A stretch of 53,812 bases of DNA from JARKQH01 sp964631605 (GTDB lineage: Bacteria > Verrucomicrobiota > Verrucomicrobiia > Limisphaerales > UBA8199): assembly GCA_964631605.1 (NCBI GenBank), contig CAZVYG010000027.1, positions 1 to 53,812 on the forward strand, read 5' to 3'. Every line of letters begins with the position of its first letter. The first letter of the stretch is position 1. The notes under the pieces were generated by a model that searched no databases, was not told the origin of the DNA, and saw only the letters and a list, made by a program, of their open reading frames with translations. Shown here piece after piece: positions 34,226-43,000 of this stretch. The translations under genes were made by a program, and so were the position numbers.

Positions 34226-34842
34226 GGTCTTTTGGCAGTTGAGAGTGGAGGCGAAACGCTCGCCGCAGCCGTCTTCGTCGCGGCGGGCGTGGCAGCCGGC
34301 GCCCGAACCGGCTTTTTCTGAAAACTCGCCACCAACGTCACATTGGCGTTGAGCTGCTGGCGCGGCTGGTCGGCTTTGAGGCTGAGTTCGCGAACGCGAA
34401 TCAGCGAGTTGCCCGAACCCAGGCTGTAAAGGAAATTGACCAACTGCTCCTCCCGCGCCTGAACATTGATGGTCTGGCTGAGCTCCAGGAAAAACTGGTT
34501 GGTGCGGGTGGTTTGTTTGCCGGTGCTGATGATGTTGACCCCGCTTTGGGCCTGCTGGGATTGAATGGCGCGCGAGAACTGAATCGCCTGCTCCTCGGGC
34601 GGAACCCCGAGGTTCTCGCTCTCCAGTTCCTTGATCTGCCGTTCATACACCGGAATCTGGCGGATCTCGGCCTGGTAATTGGCCAGCTTTTGCTCCGCTT
34701 CCCGGCGCCGAATCTTGGTGTTGGACAGGTCCGAGAACCGGGGGAACACAAACCAGAAGTTCAGCACGATAAACAGCAGCACCGCCACGCCGAACACGAC
34801 GCGTTTCTCGAAGGGGCGGAGGTTGTCCAAATAAGCGCTCAT
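34222..34842 (-). CDS. GspM/PilO-like inner-membrane platform protein
   Basis: A 206-aa bitopic protein: a short cytoplasmic N-terminus, one transmembrane helix (KRVVFGVAVLLFIVLNFWFVFP, residues 13-34), a coiled-coil (about 38-75) and a ferredoxin-like periplasmic domain (about 85-180) typical of PilO/GspM. It ends in an Ala/Pro/Ser-rich tail. In related systems this protein pairs with PilN/GspL below the secretin. It overlaps both neighbours by four bases (ATGA). Confidence 0.82.
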   Translation of the reverse strand: MSAYLDNLRPFEKRVVFGVAVLLFIVLNFWFVFPRFSDLSNTKIRRREAEQKLANYQAEIRQIPVYERQIKELESENLGVPPEEQAIQFSRAIQSQQAQSGVNIISTGKQTTRTNQFFLELSQTINVQAREEQLVNFLYSLGSGNSLIRVRELSLKADQPRQQLNANVTLVASFQKKPVRAPAATPAATKTAAASVSPPLSTAKRP

Positions 34843-36635
34843 GGCACCTCCACGCGTTTCAGTTCGAGACTGAAGTTCCAGGTCACCGTGCCGGCGGCGG
34901 GATTGGCCTGGTAATTCAGGTTTTCACCCTTGGTGGGGTGAAAGAACGGCTGGCCATTCACGACAGCTTTTCGCATGGCCGGCTCGAATTCGATGAGCTG
35001 GGCCACCTGGTCGCTCGGGGCGGTGCCGCGCAGCGTCAGTCGTTTTCCCTCGCTGAAGTTCAGACTCTCCAGCGTGATCGAAGTGGGCATGAGCTGCGCG
35101 GTGACGTTCCAGCAGTCCAAGGCCGCGTATTTGAGTTCCTGCCGGTCCTTGAGGACCTGGTAGCGCGCCTTCAACTGGAGGGCGTTGGTGTAGGTCGGCC
35201 CCAAACTTGCCAACTGGTTTTCCACCCGGGTGGTCTGGTACGACGCCACCCCCAGGGCGACGAAGTAAATCGCCACACCCACCACGTAACAAGCCCCAAC
35301 CGCCATCAGCGCGCGCATCCACAGGCGATCCACAAACTGCTGCTGATAGCGCAAGGCAAACTCCGCCGGGAGCAGGTTCCCCTGGTTTTGCGCCGTGGCG
35401 GCCCGCCGGGCGGTCAGCGCCGCCAGTTGAGGTTTGGCCACCGGCGCCACGCATTCCAGGGGCTGATCCAATCCGGCCCGCAGGGGGCCTTCCCACTCCG
35501 TTGCCGCCGCCGGCTCGGCCACCAGATGCCACCGCGGCGGCGCGGTCAGCCACCCTTCCATCTCGCCCGCCCACGCCATCTGCAGCAACTGCTCCTTCAA
35601 TCCCTCGGCCCGTTGCTCGGCCGGCAGGGCGATAAGGTCCAGATTTCGCAAGACGCCCCCATACCACCAGGCCACCAAGGCCGAGTTCTGCGTCCCTGCC
35701 CCCATGGGATAAATCCATGCGCCGTCGCTCTGGATGGGGGTGGCCAGCAGTTGATCGAGCACCGGCAGGTCGAGGCGGTCTGCCAGGTAACCCTGTCCCT
35801 CCAGCCGCCCCAGGAACTCCTCGACCACACTTCGGGCGACGATCAAGACCACGACCGTCTGTAGCTTTTCCCGGGTCTGAGGCAGAATCTGAATGGTCCA
35901 GACAATCTGCGTCACCGGCATTGGGGAAAGCTTCTCCAACTGGAATTCCACCATGGACAAGGTCTCCTCAAATTCACTCTGAGGCAAATGAATGACGCGG
36001 AGAAAGACCTGCTCGGGCGCCAGCCAGGCAATATTCAACTTGCGTTGCCACAGGCTGGTCCAGCTCTTGCCTGCCACACCCGCCGGCAGGGGCTCGCCCG
36101 CGCGGGTGGACTGATGCCGCCCCAGAACGAAACGCTCGCCGCGAGCTTCAAACTGCCACAAGTGCCGGGCCTCGGGTTCAACATCCAGCACGATGCACGA
36201 GTGCACCTTGCCCGCCGCTTTGGTCCGCACCGGCGAACCGGGCGCCGCAGCGCCGGCAGCCGCGGGCCTGGCCTTGGCCCGGCGAATCAACAGAACGACC
36301 AGCAGGGCGATGATCAGCCCCACAATGGTCGGATAAAAGGCCGAGCTGGAGGGGAACTGCCGAACCGCCTCGAGCGCCTTGGCCGCGCGCTCCTGCAGCG
36401 AGGGCCCGGCGACTGCCGGCGCATTGGTTCCGGCCGGGCGGTTGGTGGCCGTGACCGCCGGCTGTTTGGGTCGCGTCGCCGGCGGGTTGGTCACCGCGCC
36501 GGCCGGCCGCGGAGCCGTCAGCGCGTTGGTTCTGGCGGGCGGTACCGGGACCGGCGGGGCGCCGGCAAAGGCGGACGGCAGGCTTACTCCCCCCGCGAGG
36601 AGCAGCAGCAGCAAATGGCGTCTTCCGAAATTCAT
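34839..36635 (-). CDS. PilM-PilN (GspL-like) fusion with N-terminal export signal
   Basis: A 598-aa protein. Residues 1-25 look like a signal peptide (RRHLLLLLLAGGVSLPSAFA), followed by a Pro/Thr-rich stretch and a transmembrane helix (TIVGLIIALLVVLLIRR, about 103-120). A cytoplasmic actin-like PilM/GspL segment runs from about 140-420 (VFLRVIHLPQSEFEETLSMVEFQLEKL). A second membrane helix (MALMAVGACYVVGVAIYFVALGV region, about 440-465) is followed by a PilN-like coiled-coil and ferredoxin-like domain to the end. The ATG at 36635 is preferred over a GTG six bases upstream. In most systems PilM and PilN are separate and PilM has no signal; this arrangement is unusual. Confidence 0.78.
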   Translation of the reverse strand: MNFGRRHLLLLLLAGGVSLPSAFAGAPPVPVPPARTNALTAPRPAGAVTNPPATRPKQPAVTATNRPAGTNAPAVAGPSLQERAAKALEAVRQFPSSSAFYPTIVGLIIALLVVLLIRRAKARPAAAGAAAPGSPVRTKAAGKVHSCIVLDVEPEARHLWQFEARGERFVLGRHQSTRAGEPLPAGVAGKSWTSLWQRKLNIAWLAPEQVFLRVIHLPQSEFEETLSMVEFQLEKLSPMPVTQIVWTIQILPQTREKLQTVVVLIVARSVVEEFLGRLEGQGYLADRLDLPVLDQLLATPIQSDGAWIYPMGAGTQNSALVAWWYGGVLRNLDLIALPAEQRAEGLKEQLLQMAWAGEMEGWLTAPPRWHLVAEPAAATEWEGPLRAGLDQPLECVAPVAKPQLAALTARRAATAQNQGNLLPAEFALRYQQQFVDRLWMRALMAVGACYVVGVAIYFVALGVASYQTTRVENQLASLGPTYTNALQLKARYQVLKDRQELKYAALDCWNVTAQLMPTSITLESLNFSEGKRLTLRGTAPSDQVAQLIEFEPAMRKAVVNGQPFFHPTKGENLNYQANPAAGTVTWNFSLELKRVEVP

Positions 36636-36663
36636 GCGCACAATTCCATCGGGTCACCCGCGC

Positions 36664-38397
36664 TCATGCCTTGACATCATCCACCAAGGCCTCGAGGTGT
36701 TCCTCGATCTGGGTGACGCGGAGCACCTCTTCAATGGTGGTCAACCCGGCTCGCACCTTGTTCCAGCCGTCCGTGCGCAGGGTGCGCATGCCGTGTTCAA
36801 TGGCGCGCTGGGCGATGGTGGAGGCCGGCGCCCGGCTGAGAATCAGCGGCCGGAGCGATTCGTTGAGGATCAGCAGTTCGTAGATGCCCATCCGCCCCTG
36901 GTACCCCAGTTGCCGGCATTCTTCACAGCCGGCGCCGTGGTAGAACCGGGCGGTGTCAATTTCATCCTCCGGAAACCCGATCCGCCGCAGGTAGCTGGGC
37001 TCGACCTTCTGCTCGGTCTTGCAGTGCGGGCAAATCGTCCGCACCAGGCGCTGGGCCATGACGGCTTCCACCGACGAGGCCACCAGAAACGGCTCGATAC
37101 CCATGTCAATCAAGCGGGTGAAGGCGCTGGGCGCGTCATTGGTGTGCAGCGTGCTGAACACCAGGTGACCGGTCAGCGCCGCCCGGATGGCAATTTCCGC
37201 CGTTTCCAGGTCCCGAATCTCGCCGACCATGATCACATTCGGGTCCTGCCGCAAAATATGGCGCAAACCCATGGCAAAGGTCAGCCCGATTTCGGGCCGC
37301 ACGGCGATCTGGTTGATCCCTTTGAGCTCGTATTCCACCGGCTCCTCGATCGTGATAATGCGTTTGTGCACCGAATTGATGGTGCTCAGAAACGCGTACA
37401 GCGAGGTGGACTTGCCCGAACCGGTGGGGCCGGTCACCAGAAAGATGCCGTGGGGTTTGACGATGATTTCCCGAATCGCCTGCTCTTCCAGCGGCGAGAA
37501 CCCCAGCTTGTCCAGGCTCAGGAAAATCTTCCCGCGGGTCAGCAACCGCAGCGAAACGCTCTCGCCATACACCGTCGGCACCGTCGAAACCCGGATGTCA
37601 ATCTCCTCCCCCTTGATCCGCACATTGATGCGGCCGTCCTGCGGCAGGCGCTTTTCGGAAATGTTCATTCCCGACATGACCTTGATGCGGGAGATCAGCG
37701 CCGCCTGATAGCGCTTCAATTGCGGCGGCATGGGCGTCTGGTGCAGGATGCCGTCAATCCGATAGCGGATGCGCAGTTCATCCTCCGCCGGCTCGAAATG
37801 AATGTCCGTGGCCCGGTCTTTATACGCTTCCCAAATGACCTGGTTGACAAACTTGATCACGCTGGCGTCCTGGTCCCCCTCGGTGATCTCCTTGTCAATC
37901 GGCAGGTCCAGGTCCATCGGCGCTTCCTCCGCCATTTCATCCAGCGTTTCGGCCCCGACCCCGTAATACTTCTTGAGCGCCTTTTCGATTTCCGCCCGGG
38001 TCGCCAGGGCAAAACGGACCGGACCGCGCGCGTCAAACCGAACCGCGTTAAGCATCGCGGTGTCGAACGGATTGCTGACCGCCACCTGGAGCGCCCCGTC
38101 CTGGACCTGGGTGGGCATTACCGTGTATTGGAAGGCCACCTTGGTGGAAATCCGGTTGCGGACCTCATTGGGGATGGTCAGGCGGGGCAGGTCCAAGTAG
38201 GGCCAATTCAGCGCCTTGGCCAACTGTTGCAAAAAAACGTCTTCCGCCAGCCCCCGCTCCCGGCAGATGAACGCCAAAAGCGATTCCTGCGAGCCATTTT
38301 CCGCCGCAATGCGCCAAGCCTTGCTCCACTCCTCGAACTGGCCGGGCGTGGTCAGGCCCATCCGGGCCAAAAACTCTTTCAGCGATATGAATGCCAT
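36664..38397 (-). CDS. Type II secretion / type IV pilus assembly ATPase (GspE/PilB)
   Basis: A 577-aa hexameric ATPase that powers pseudopilus or pilus assembly. It has an N-terminal T2SSE_N domain (residues 1-150), Walker A VTGPTGSGKST (321-331), an Asp box and His box around DPNVIMVGEIRDLETAEIAIRAALTGHLVFSTLHTN in outline, and a zinc-binding C-terminal insert (CPHCK and CEEC). The PilB/GspE subfamily is favoured over PilT by the N-terminal domain and the zinc motif. It is the first gene of a four-gene operon that also has a PilM-PilN fusion, PilO/GspM and secretin; no GspF or pseudopilin gene is in the window. Confidence 0.95.
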   Translation of the reverse strand: MAFISLKEFLARMGLTTPGQFEEWSKAWRIAAENGSQESLLAFICRERGLAEDVFLQQLAKALNWPYLDLPRLTIPNEVRNRISTKVAFQYTVMPTQVQDGALQVAVSNPFDTAMLNAVRFDARGPVRFALATRAEIEKALKKYYGVGAETLDEMAEEAPMDLDLPIDKEITEGDQDASVIKFVNQVIWEAYKDRATDIHFEPAEDELRIRYRIDGILHQTPMPPQLKRYQAALISRIKVMSGMNISEKRLPQDGRINVRIKGEEIDIRVSTVPTVYGESVSLRLLTRGKIFLSLDKLGFSPLEEQAIREIIVKPHGIFLVTGPTGSGKSTSLYAFLSTINSVHKRIITIEEPVEYELKGINQIAVRPEIGLTFAMGLRHILRQDPNVIMVGEIRDLETAEIAIRAALTGHLVFSTLHTNDAPSAFTRLIDMGIEPFLVASSVEAVMAQRLVRTICPHCKTEQKVEPSYLRRIGFPEDEIDTARFYHGAGCEECRQLGYQGRMGIYELLILNESLRPLILSRAPASTIAQRAIEHGMRTLRTDGWNKVRAGLTTIEEVLRVTQIEEHLEALVDDVKA

Positions 38398-38429
38398 TGC
38401 GCGTTAACGTCAAATTCCTGATAAACTGC

Positions 38430-38458
38430 AGAATAGAAAAAGTTGCGCGCAGGGTCAA
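38430..38458 (-). promoter_or_regulatory. Promoter of the secretion operon
   Basis: On the minus strand TTGACC (38453-38458, five of six), a 17-base spacer and TATTCT (38430-38435, four of six) lie 32 bases upstream of the ATPase start codon. Confidence 0.6.
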
Positions 38459-38603
38459 AGTATTTAGCCCGGATTTAGCCCGGCTGGCCCGAGCGGGGGA
38501 CGCGGCGGCGCATAGCCCCGCCAGCGACGACTGGCCGGAGGTTACAAACAATCGCAAGTTTTGCTTCCCCCCGCCATGTCGAGGATGGTAAAATGGGTCC
38601 CGT

Positions 38604-38620
38604 TGCAGACACCGTCTGCA
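38604..38620. repeat. Perfect 7-bp palindrome upstream of the 38664 gene
   Basis: TGCAGAC (38604-38610) and GTCTGCA (38614-38620) are exact reverse complements with a 3-base spacer, 43 bases before the ATG at 38664. It could be an operator for the gene that follows. The same region (38461-38482) also has TTTAGCCCGG twice in tandem. Confidence 0.45.
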
Positions 38621-38663
38621 CGGTGCGCGCAAATAAAATGAACCCTTGAGCCGCTGCGCCAAC

Positions 38664-39368
38664 ATGAAAAGACTGCTTCTTCTGGCTCTGCTGGCTGTAA
38701 ATTCCCTCGCCCCCGCTGCCACCGTCATCCAAACCTTCAACGACATTGCGGATGTCGCTCCGAATAACAACCTGGCCCTGATTGATTTGGACGCTCCCGG
38801 AGGCGTCGGCTTCATGAGCGGATACCAACAGTCCAATACTCGCGTGCCGGTGATCGTAACGAATGACCTGGTCGTGGGTCCGGCGAACTACGGGAGCGGC
38901 CAGGCGGGCACAGCGCAGCATGGGGCGGTGACCCCGGCCAATTTTGTTCCGAGGGATGGCACGCCGGGCTTGGTGCTGGGTTGCATGGATGCGGATCCAA
39001 CAACGTTCTACCCGCGGGTCCGCATTTGGTATAACCCGGATGTGCCCAATGAAGCCAGCCTGCCCGCGCCGACGCTGACGTTTGTTGACTCCTCCTACGC
39101 CGTCGTGCCCACGGAGATTACGCGCATCGGTTACCAGGTCGTTCGCAGCGCGACCCTGGGCGGCTTTATCTCCCCCGATTACACGGATACCAACTTCAGT
39201 TTTGGCTTGAGCTCGGTGACCATCGCCGCAGGCCAGTCCAGCGCGACGGTGGTCGCCGTGGTGGTGGACGACGCTCTGCCGGCAGGCAATGAGTCGGTCG
39301 TCTTTACGCCGGCAAGCCGTAGCAGCACCGCAGCGGGGCCAGACCTTGGTGGCACATGGGCGAAGTGA
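38664..39368 (+). CDS. Exported protein with possibly truncated Calx-beta-like C-terminus
   Basis: A 234-aa protein with a signal peptide (KRLLLLALLAVNSLAPAAT). The body has no clear family. Near the C-terminus, ITRIGYQVVRSATLGG and SSVTIAAGQSSATVVAVVVDDALPAGNESVVF read like the last strands of a Calx-beta domain. The domain breaks off at the point where homologues continue with TL...; instead the protein ends in about 19 unrelated residues that overlap the start of the sigma factor gene by 13 bases. It may be a 3'-truncated gene onto which the sigma factor locus was joined. The ATG at 38664 is preferred over the TTG at 38646. Confidence 0.6.
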   Translation: MKRLLLLALLAVNSLAPAATVIQTFNDIADVAPNNNLALIDLDAPGGVGFMSGYQQSNTRVPVIVTNDLVVGPANYGSGQAGTAQHGAVTPANFVPRDGTPGLVLGCMDADPTTFYPRVRIWYNPDVPNEASLPAPTLTFVDSSYAVVPTEITRIGYQVVRSATLGGFISPDYTDTNFSFGLSSVTIAAGQSSATVVAVVVDDALPAGNESVVFTPASRSSTAAGPDLGGTWAK

Positions 39369-39937
39369 CTCGAATCCTGGCCGCGATTGAGCGAGGGGAA
39401 GCCCGCGCAGCGGAGGAATTACTGCCGCTGGTGTATGACCAGTTGCGCAGTTTGGCGGCGCAACAGCTTGCAAGGGAAAAGCCGGGGCAGACCTTACAGG
39501 CCACGGCCCTGGTTCATGAGGCGTGGCTGCGGCTCGTGGGCACGGTTTCTGGCGAATCGGAACCCAAATGGGACGGCGAATTGCATTTTTTCAACGCCGC
39601 AGCCGAGGCCATGCGACGGATATTAGTCGAGAGCGCCCGGCGCAAACATCGGCAGCGCCACGGCGGCCAGTTCGAGCGGGTTGAGCTGGATCCCGAAGGG
39701 CTGCCACTCGCGCTGCCGTGTGAGGACTTGCTTGCGCTTCATGAAGCCCTGGATGAACTCGCCGCCTGCGATCCGGGGGCCGCCACTTTGGTAAAACTCC
39801 GGTTTTTTGCCGGCCTGACCGAGGAACAGACTGCGAAGGTGCTTGGCATTCCCCGGCGAACGGCGAGTCGGGTCTGGGCTTATGCGCGGGCCTGGTTATA
39901 CCGCGCGATTCGCGAACCGCCGCCCGACGTTAGGTGA
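39356..39937 (+). CDS. ECF sigma factor (TIGR02999/Sigma70_ECF type)
   Basis: A 193-aa extracytoplasmic-function sigma factor. Region 2 (YDQLRSLAAQQLAREKPGQTLQATALVHEAWLRL in outline, residues 27-62, then HFFNAAAEAMRRILVESARRK) and region 4 (LRFFAGLTEEQTAKVLGIPRRTASRVWAYARAWL) are complete. This subtype is common in PVC bacteria and Acidobacteria and is often encoded next to a membrane Ser/Thr kinase rather than an anti-sigma factor, as here. The ATG overlaps the end of the preceding gene. The kinase starts 74 bases downstream. Confidence 0.92.
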   Translation: MGEVTRILAAIERGEARAAEELLPLVYDQLRSLAAQQLAREKPGQTLQATALVHEAWLRLVGTVSGESEPKWDGELHFFNAAAEAMRRILVESARRKHRQRHGGQFERVELDPEGLPLALPCEDLLALHEALDELAACDPGAATLVKLRFFAGLTEEQTAKVLGIPRRTASRVWAYARAWLYRAIREPPPDVR

Positions 39938-40011
39938 TCGCGTGAATATTTTGGCTCAAATCGGACCGCAACGGCGCAGAACAGGTTAGAGTCTCTTTTG
40001 CCCTCGCACGA

Positions 40012-43000
40012 ATGAGCGAAACGCCCAAAACCGCGGCGCGTGAAATTTTTGCCGATGCCCTCGAGCGTTCGGACGCAGCGGAACGCGAGCGCTACCTGGC
40101 CAGCGCGTGCGGCCAGGACGAGGCCCTGCGGCAGGAGGTGGAATCCCTTCTGCGCGCACATCTCGCCGCGGAAGCCGCTCTGCCTGAGGCGGCATGGGCA
40201 ATGCCCGAATTGTCGGTCGTCGGCCCTCCGGGCAGCGTAATCGGACCTTACAAGTTGCTGCAGGAAATTGGGGAGGGAGGATTTGGTGTGGTCTTCCTGG
40301 CCGAGCAACTCGTGCCGGTCCGGCGAAGGGTCGCCTTGAAGATCATCAAGGCCGGCATGGACACTCGCGAGGTGATTGCCCGCTTCCAAGCTGAGCGGCA
40401 GGCCCTTGCGCTGATGGATCACCCCTGCATCACCAAGGTGTTGGATGCCGGCACCACCGATAACGGCCGGCCTTACTTTGTCATGGAGCTGGTCAAGGGT
40501 ATCCCGATCACCAAGTATTGCGACTGTAACAAACTCCCAACCAGTGACCGCCTGCGATTATTCATGCAGGTGTGTCACGCCGTTCAACACGCCCACCAAA
40601 AGGGAGTGATCCACCGCGACCTGAAACCCACCAATGTGCTGGTCACGGAGGTGGACGGCCAGCCGTTGGTGAAAATCATTGATTTTGGCGTGGCCAAGGC
40701 CATGGGCGTGCGTCTGACCGAGAACACCATTTTCACGCGCCTGGACCACCAGATCGGCACGCCCACTTATATGAGCCCGGAACAGGCGGGGCTGGGAAGT
40801 ATTGACGTGGACACGCGGTCGGATATTTACACCCTGGGGGTGCTCTTGTATGAGCTGCTGACGGGAACCACCCCCCTTCAACCCAAAACGCTGCATCAAG
40901 CGGCGGCCGAGGAAGTCCGGCGCCTCATCCGCGATACCGACCCTCCCAAGCCCTCGACCCGGCTGCAAACCCTGGGTCAAAAACTGACCGATGTGGCCCA
41001 GCAGCGACAGACCGAGCCGGCCGCTTTGTGCAAGCTGGTTCAGGGCGATCTGGATTGGATCGTGATGAAGGCCATCGAAAAGGATCGGCGTCGGCGATAT
41101 GACACAGCCAATGCGCTCGCCGAAGACCTGGAACGGCATCTGCAGCATCATCCCGTCCTCGCCAGTCCTCCCCGCACGCTCTATCGGGCCCGCAAATTCA
41201 TTCGCCGGCACCGCATCGGCGTGGCCATGGCAGCCACCGTAACGTTCGCCTTGGCGGTCGGGCTGGCGCTGGCAACCGCCGCCCTCTGGGCAGCCCTCCA
41301 TCAACGCGATCGCGCCCGGGCAGCCGAGCACGAAACCGAACGCCGCCGCCAGCAGGCCCAGGAGAATTGGACCCGGGCGGAAGACACCTTGAAACGGCTG
41401 GATGTGCAGGCGGTACGAGCTTTAATCGAAGAGGATCAAGCAGCCGACGCGGCCGCCACCCTGGCGCTCCTGCTGCGCCAGCATCCCGACGACCGGGTCA
41501 TTTCCGAATGGCTGATGAATCTTCTGACTTTAAGCTCGTTCCCCCTCCCCGCCCTTGCGCCTCTGGAGCATCCGCGCGGAGTTTGCCTGGCTGAGTTCAG
41601 TCCCGATGGCCATCGAATTTTGACTGCTTCCCGGGATAATTGCGCCCGCCTCTGGGACGCCCGCACGGGCCAAATGACCGCTGAGCTTCGGCATGATCCC
41701 GACGCCTTGAGGACCGGCGACTTCAGCGCCGGGTTAATGCCCTTGCACGCCGTCTTTAGTGCCGATGGTTTGCGGGTAGCCACCGGCTCGGCAGATAGAA
41801 CCGCCCGGATCTGGCTGACTTTGTCCGGACAACCGCTGACGCCACCCCTCCCCCACTCGAACTGGGTGACCCACGTTGCCTTCAGCCCGGACGGCTCCTT
41901 TTTGGCAACCGCTTGCAAGGACGGTTCCACCCGGCTTTGGCAGGCGCAGACCGGAGAGCCGGTCGGCCCGCCGCTCGTCCACGAAAAGTGGGTGAACGTC
42001 GTGAAGTTCAGCCCCAACGGGCGTCTCCTGCTGACGGCCTCCGACGACACCACCGCCCGCCTTTGGGCTGTGCCCACAGGCAATCCTCTCGCCACGTTCC
42101 GCCACGCCGCCATTGTCAAATACGCCGCCTTCAGCCCGGACAGCCAGCGCGTCGTGACCGCCTCCGACGACGGGACCGCCCGGCTCTGGAATGCTGGGTC
42201 CGGCACACCGATCGGACAACCCCTCCTGCACAACGGCAGCGTTGTCTGGGCGCACATCAGCCCCGATGGGACCAAGGTCGCGACCGCCTCATTCGACCAG
42301 ACCGCCCGCATCTGGGACGCCTTTGATGGCCACCCTTTGGGTGCTGCCATGAAACACGCCTACAAAGTGCGCCACATTCAATTCAGCCCCGACGGACAAC
42401 GCCTTGTGACCTGCTCGCAAGACAGCACCGCCCGGATCTGGAGCGTGGACACGGGTGCGCCCCTGACCGAACCCCTGCGGCACCACGCCGAAGTCTGGTG
42501 CGCTGACTTCAGCCCTGATGGTCGCTTTCTGGTCACCGCCTCCTCGGACAACACCGCGCAAGTGTGGGAGGCTCTGGCCGGCCGGGCTGCCGGTCAATCG
42601 TTCTACACAGACGGAAGCCCACGATCCGGTTTCTGGTCCCCGGACGGTCGCCGCGTTCTGCTCATCGGCCCTGGCCGGAATCGGCTCCGGGACGCGGAAA
42701 CGGGCGACATGCCTGATGCTGCGAATCCAGCTTTTTGCCAGTTGCAGAATATCCTTTGCGCTCAGTTCAGTTCAGATGGACAGCGCCTGGTCGTGGGAAC
42801 TCGAGACCGTTTCGCCTGGATTTTTGACGGCCATGGAGCTCGCGCCCTGACGCGCAGGATGTGGCACGATGGCCCGGTCCGCCACGTGGAATTCAGCCGC
42901 GATGGGAGCCTTGTTGTCTCGGCGTCGGATGATCGCACGGCCTGCATTTGGAACGCTCAGACCGGCCGGCACCTTACCCCCTCCTTGTGGCACACCGATA

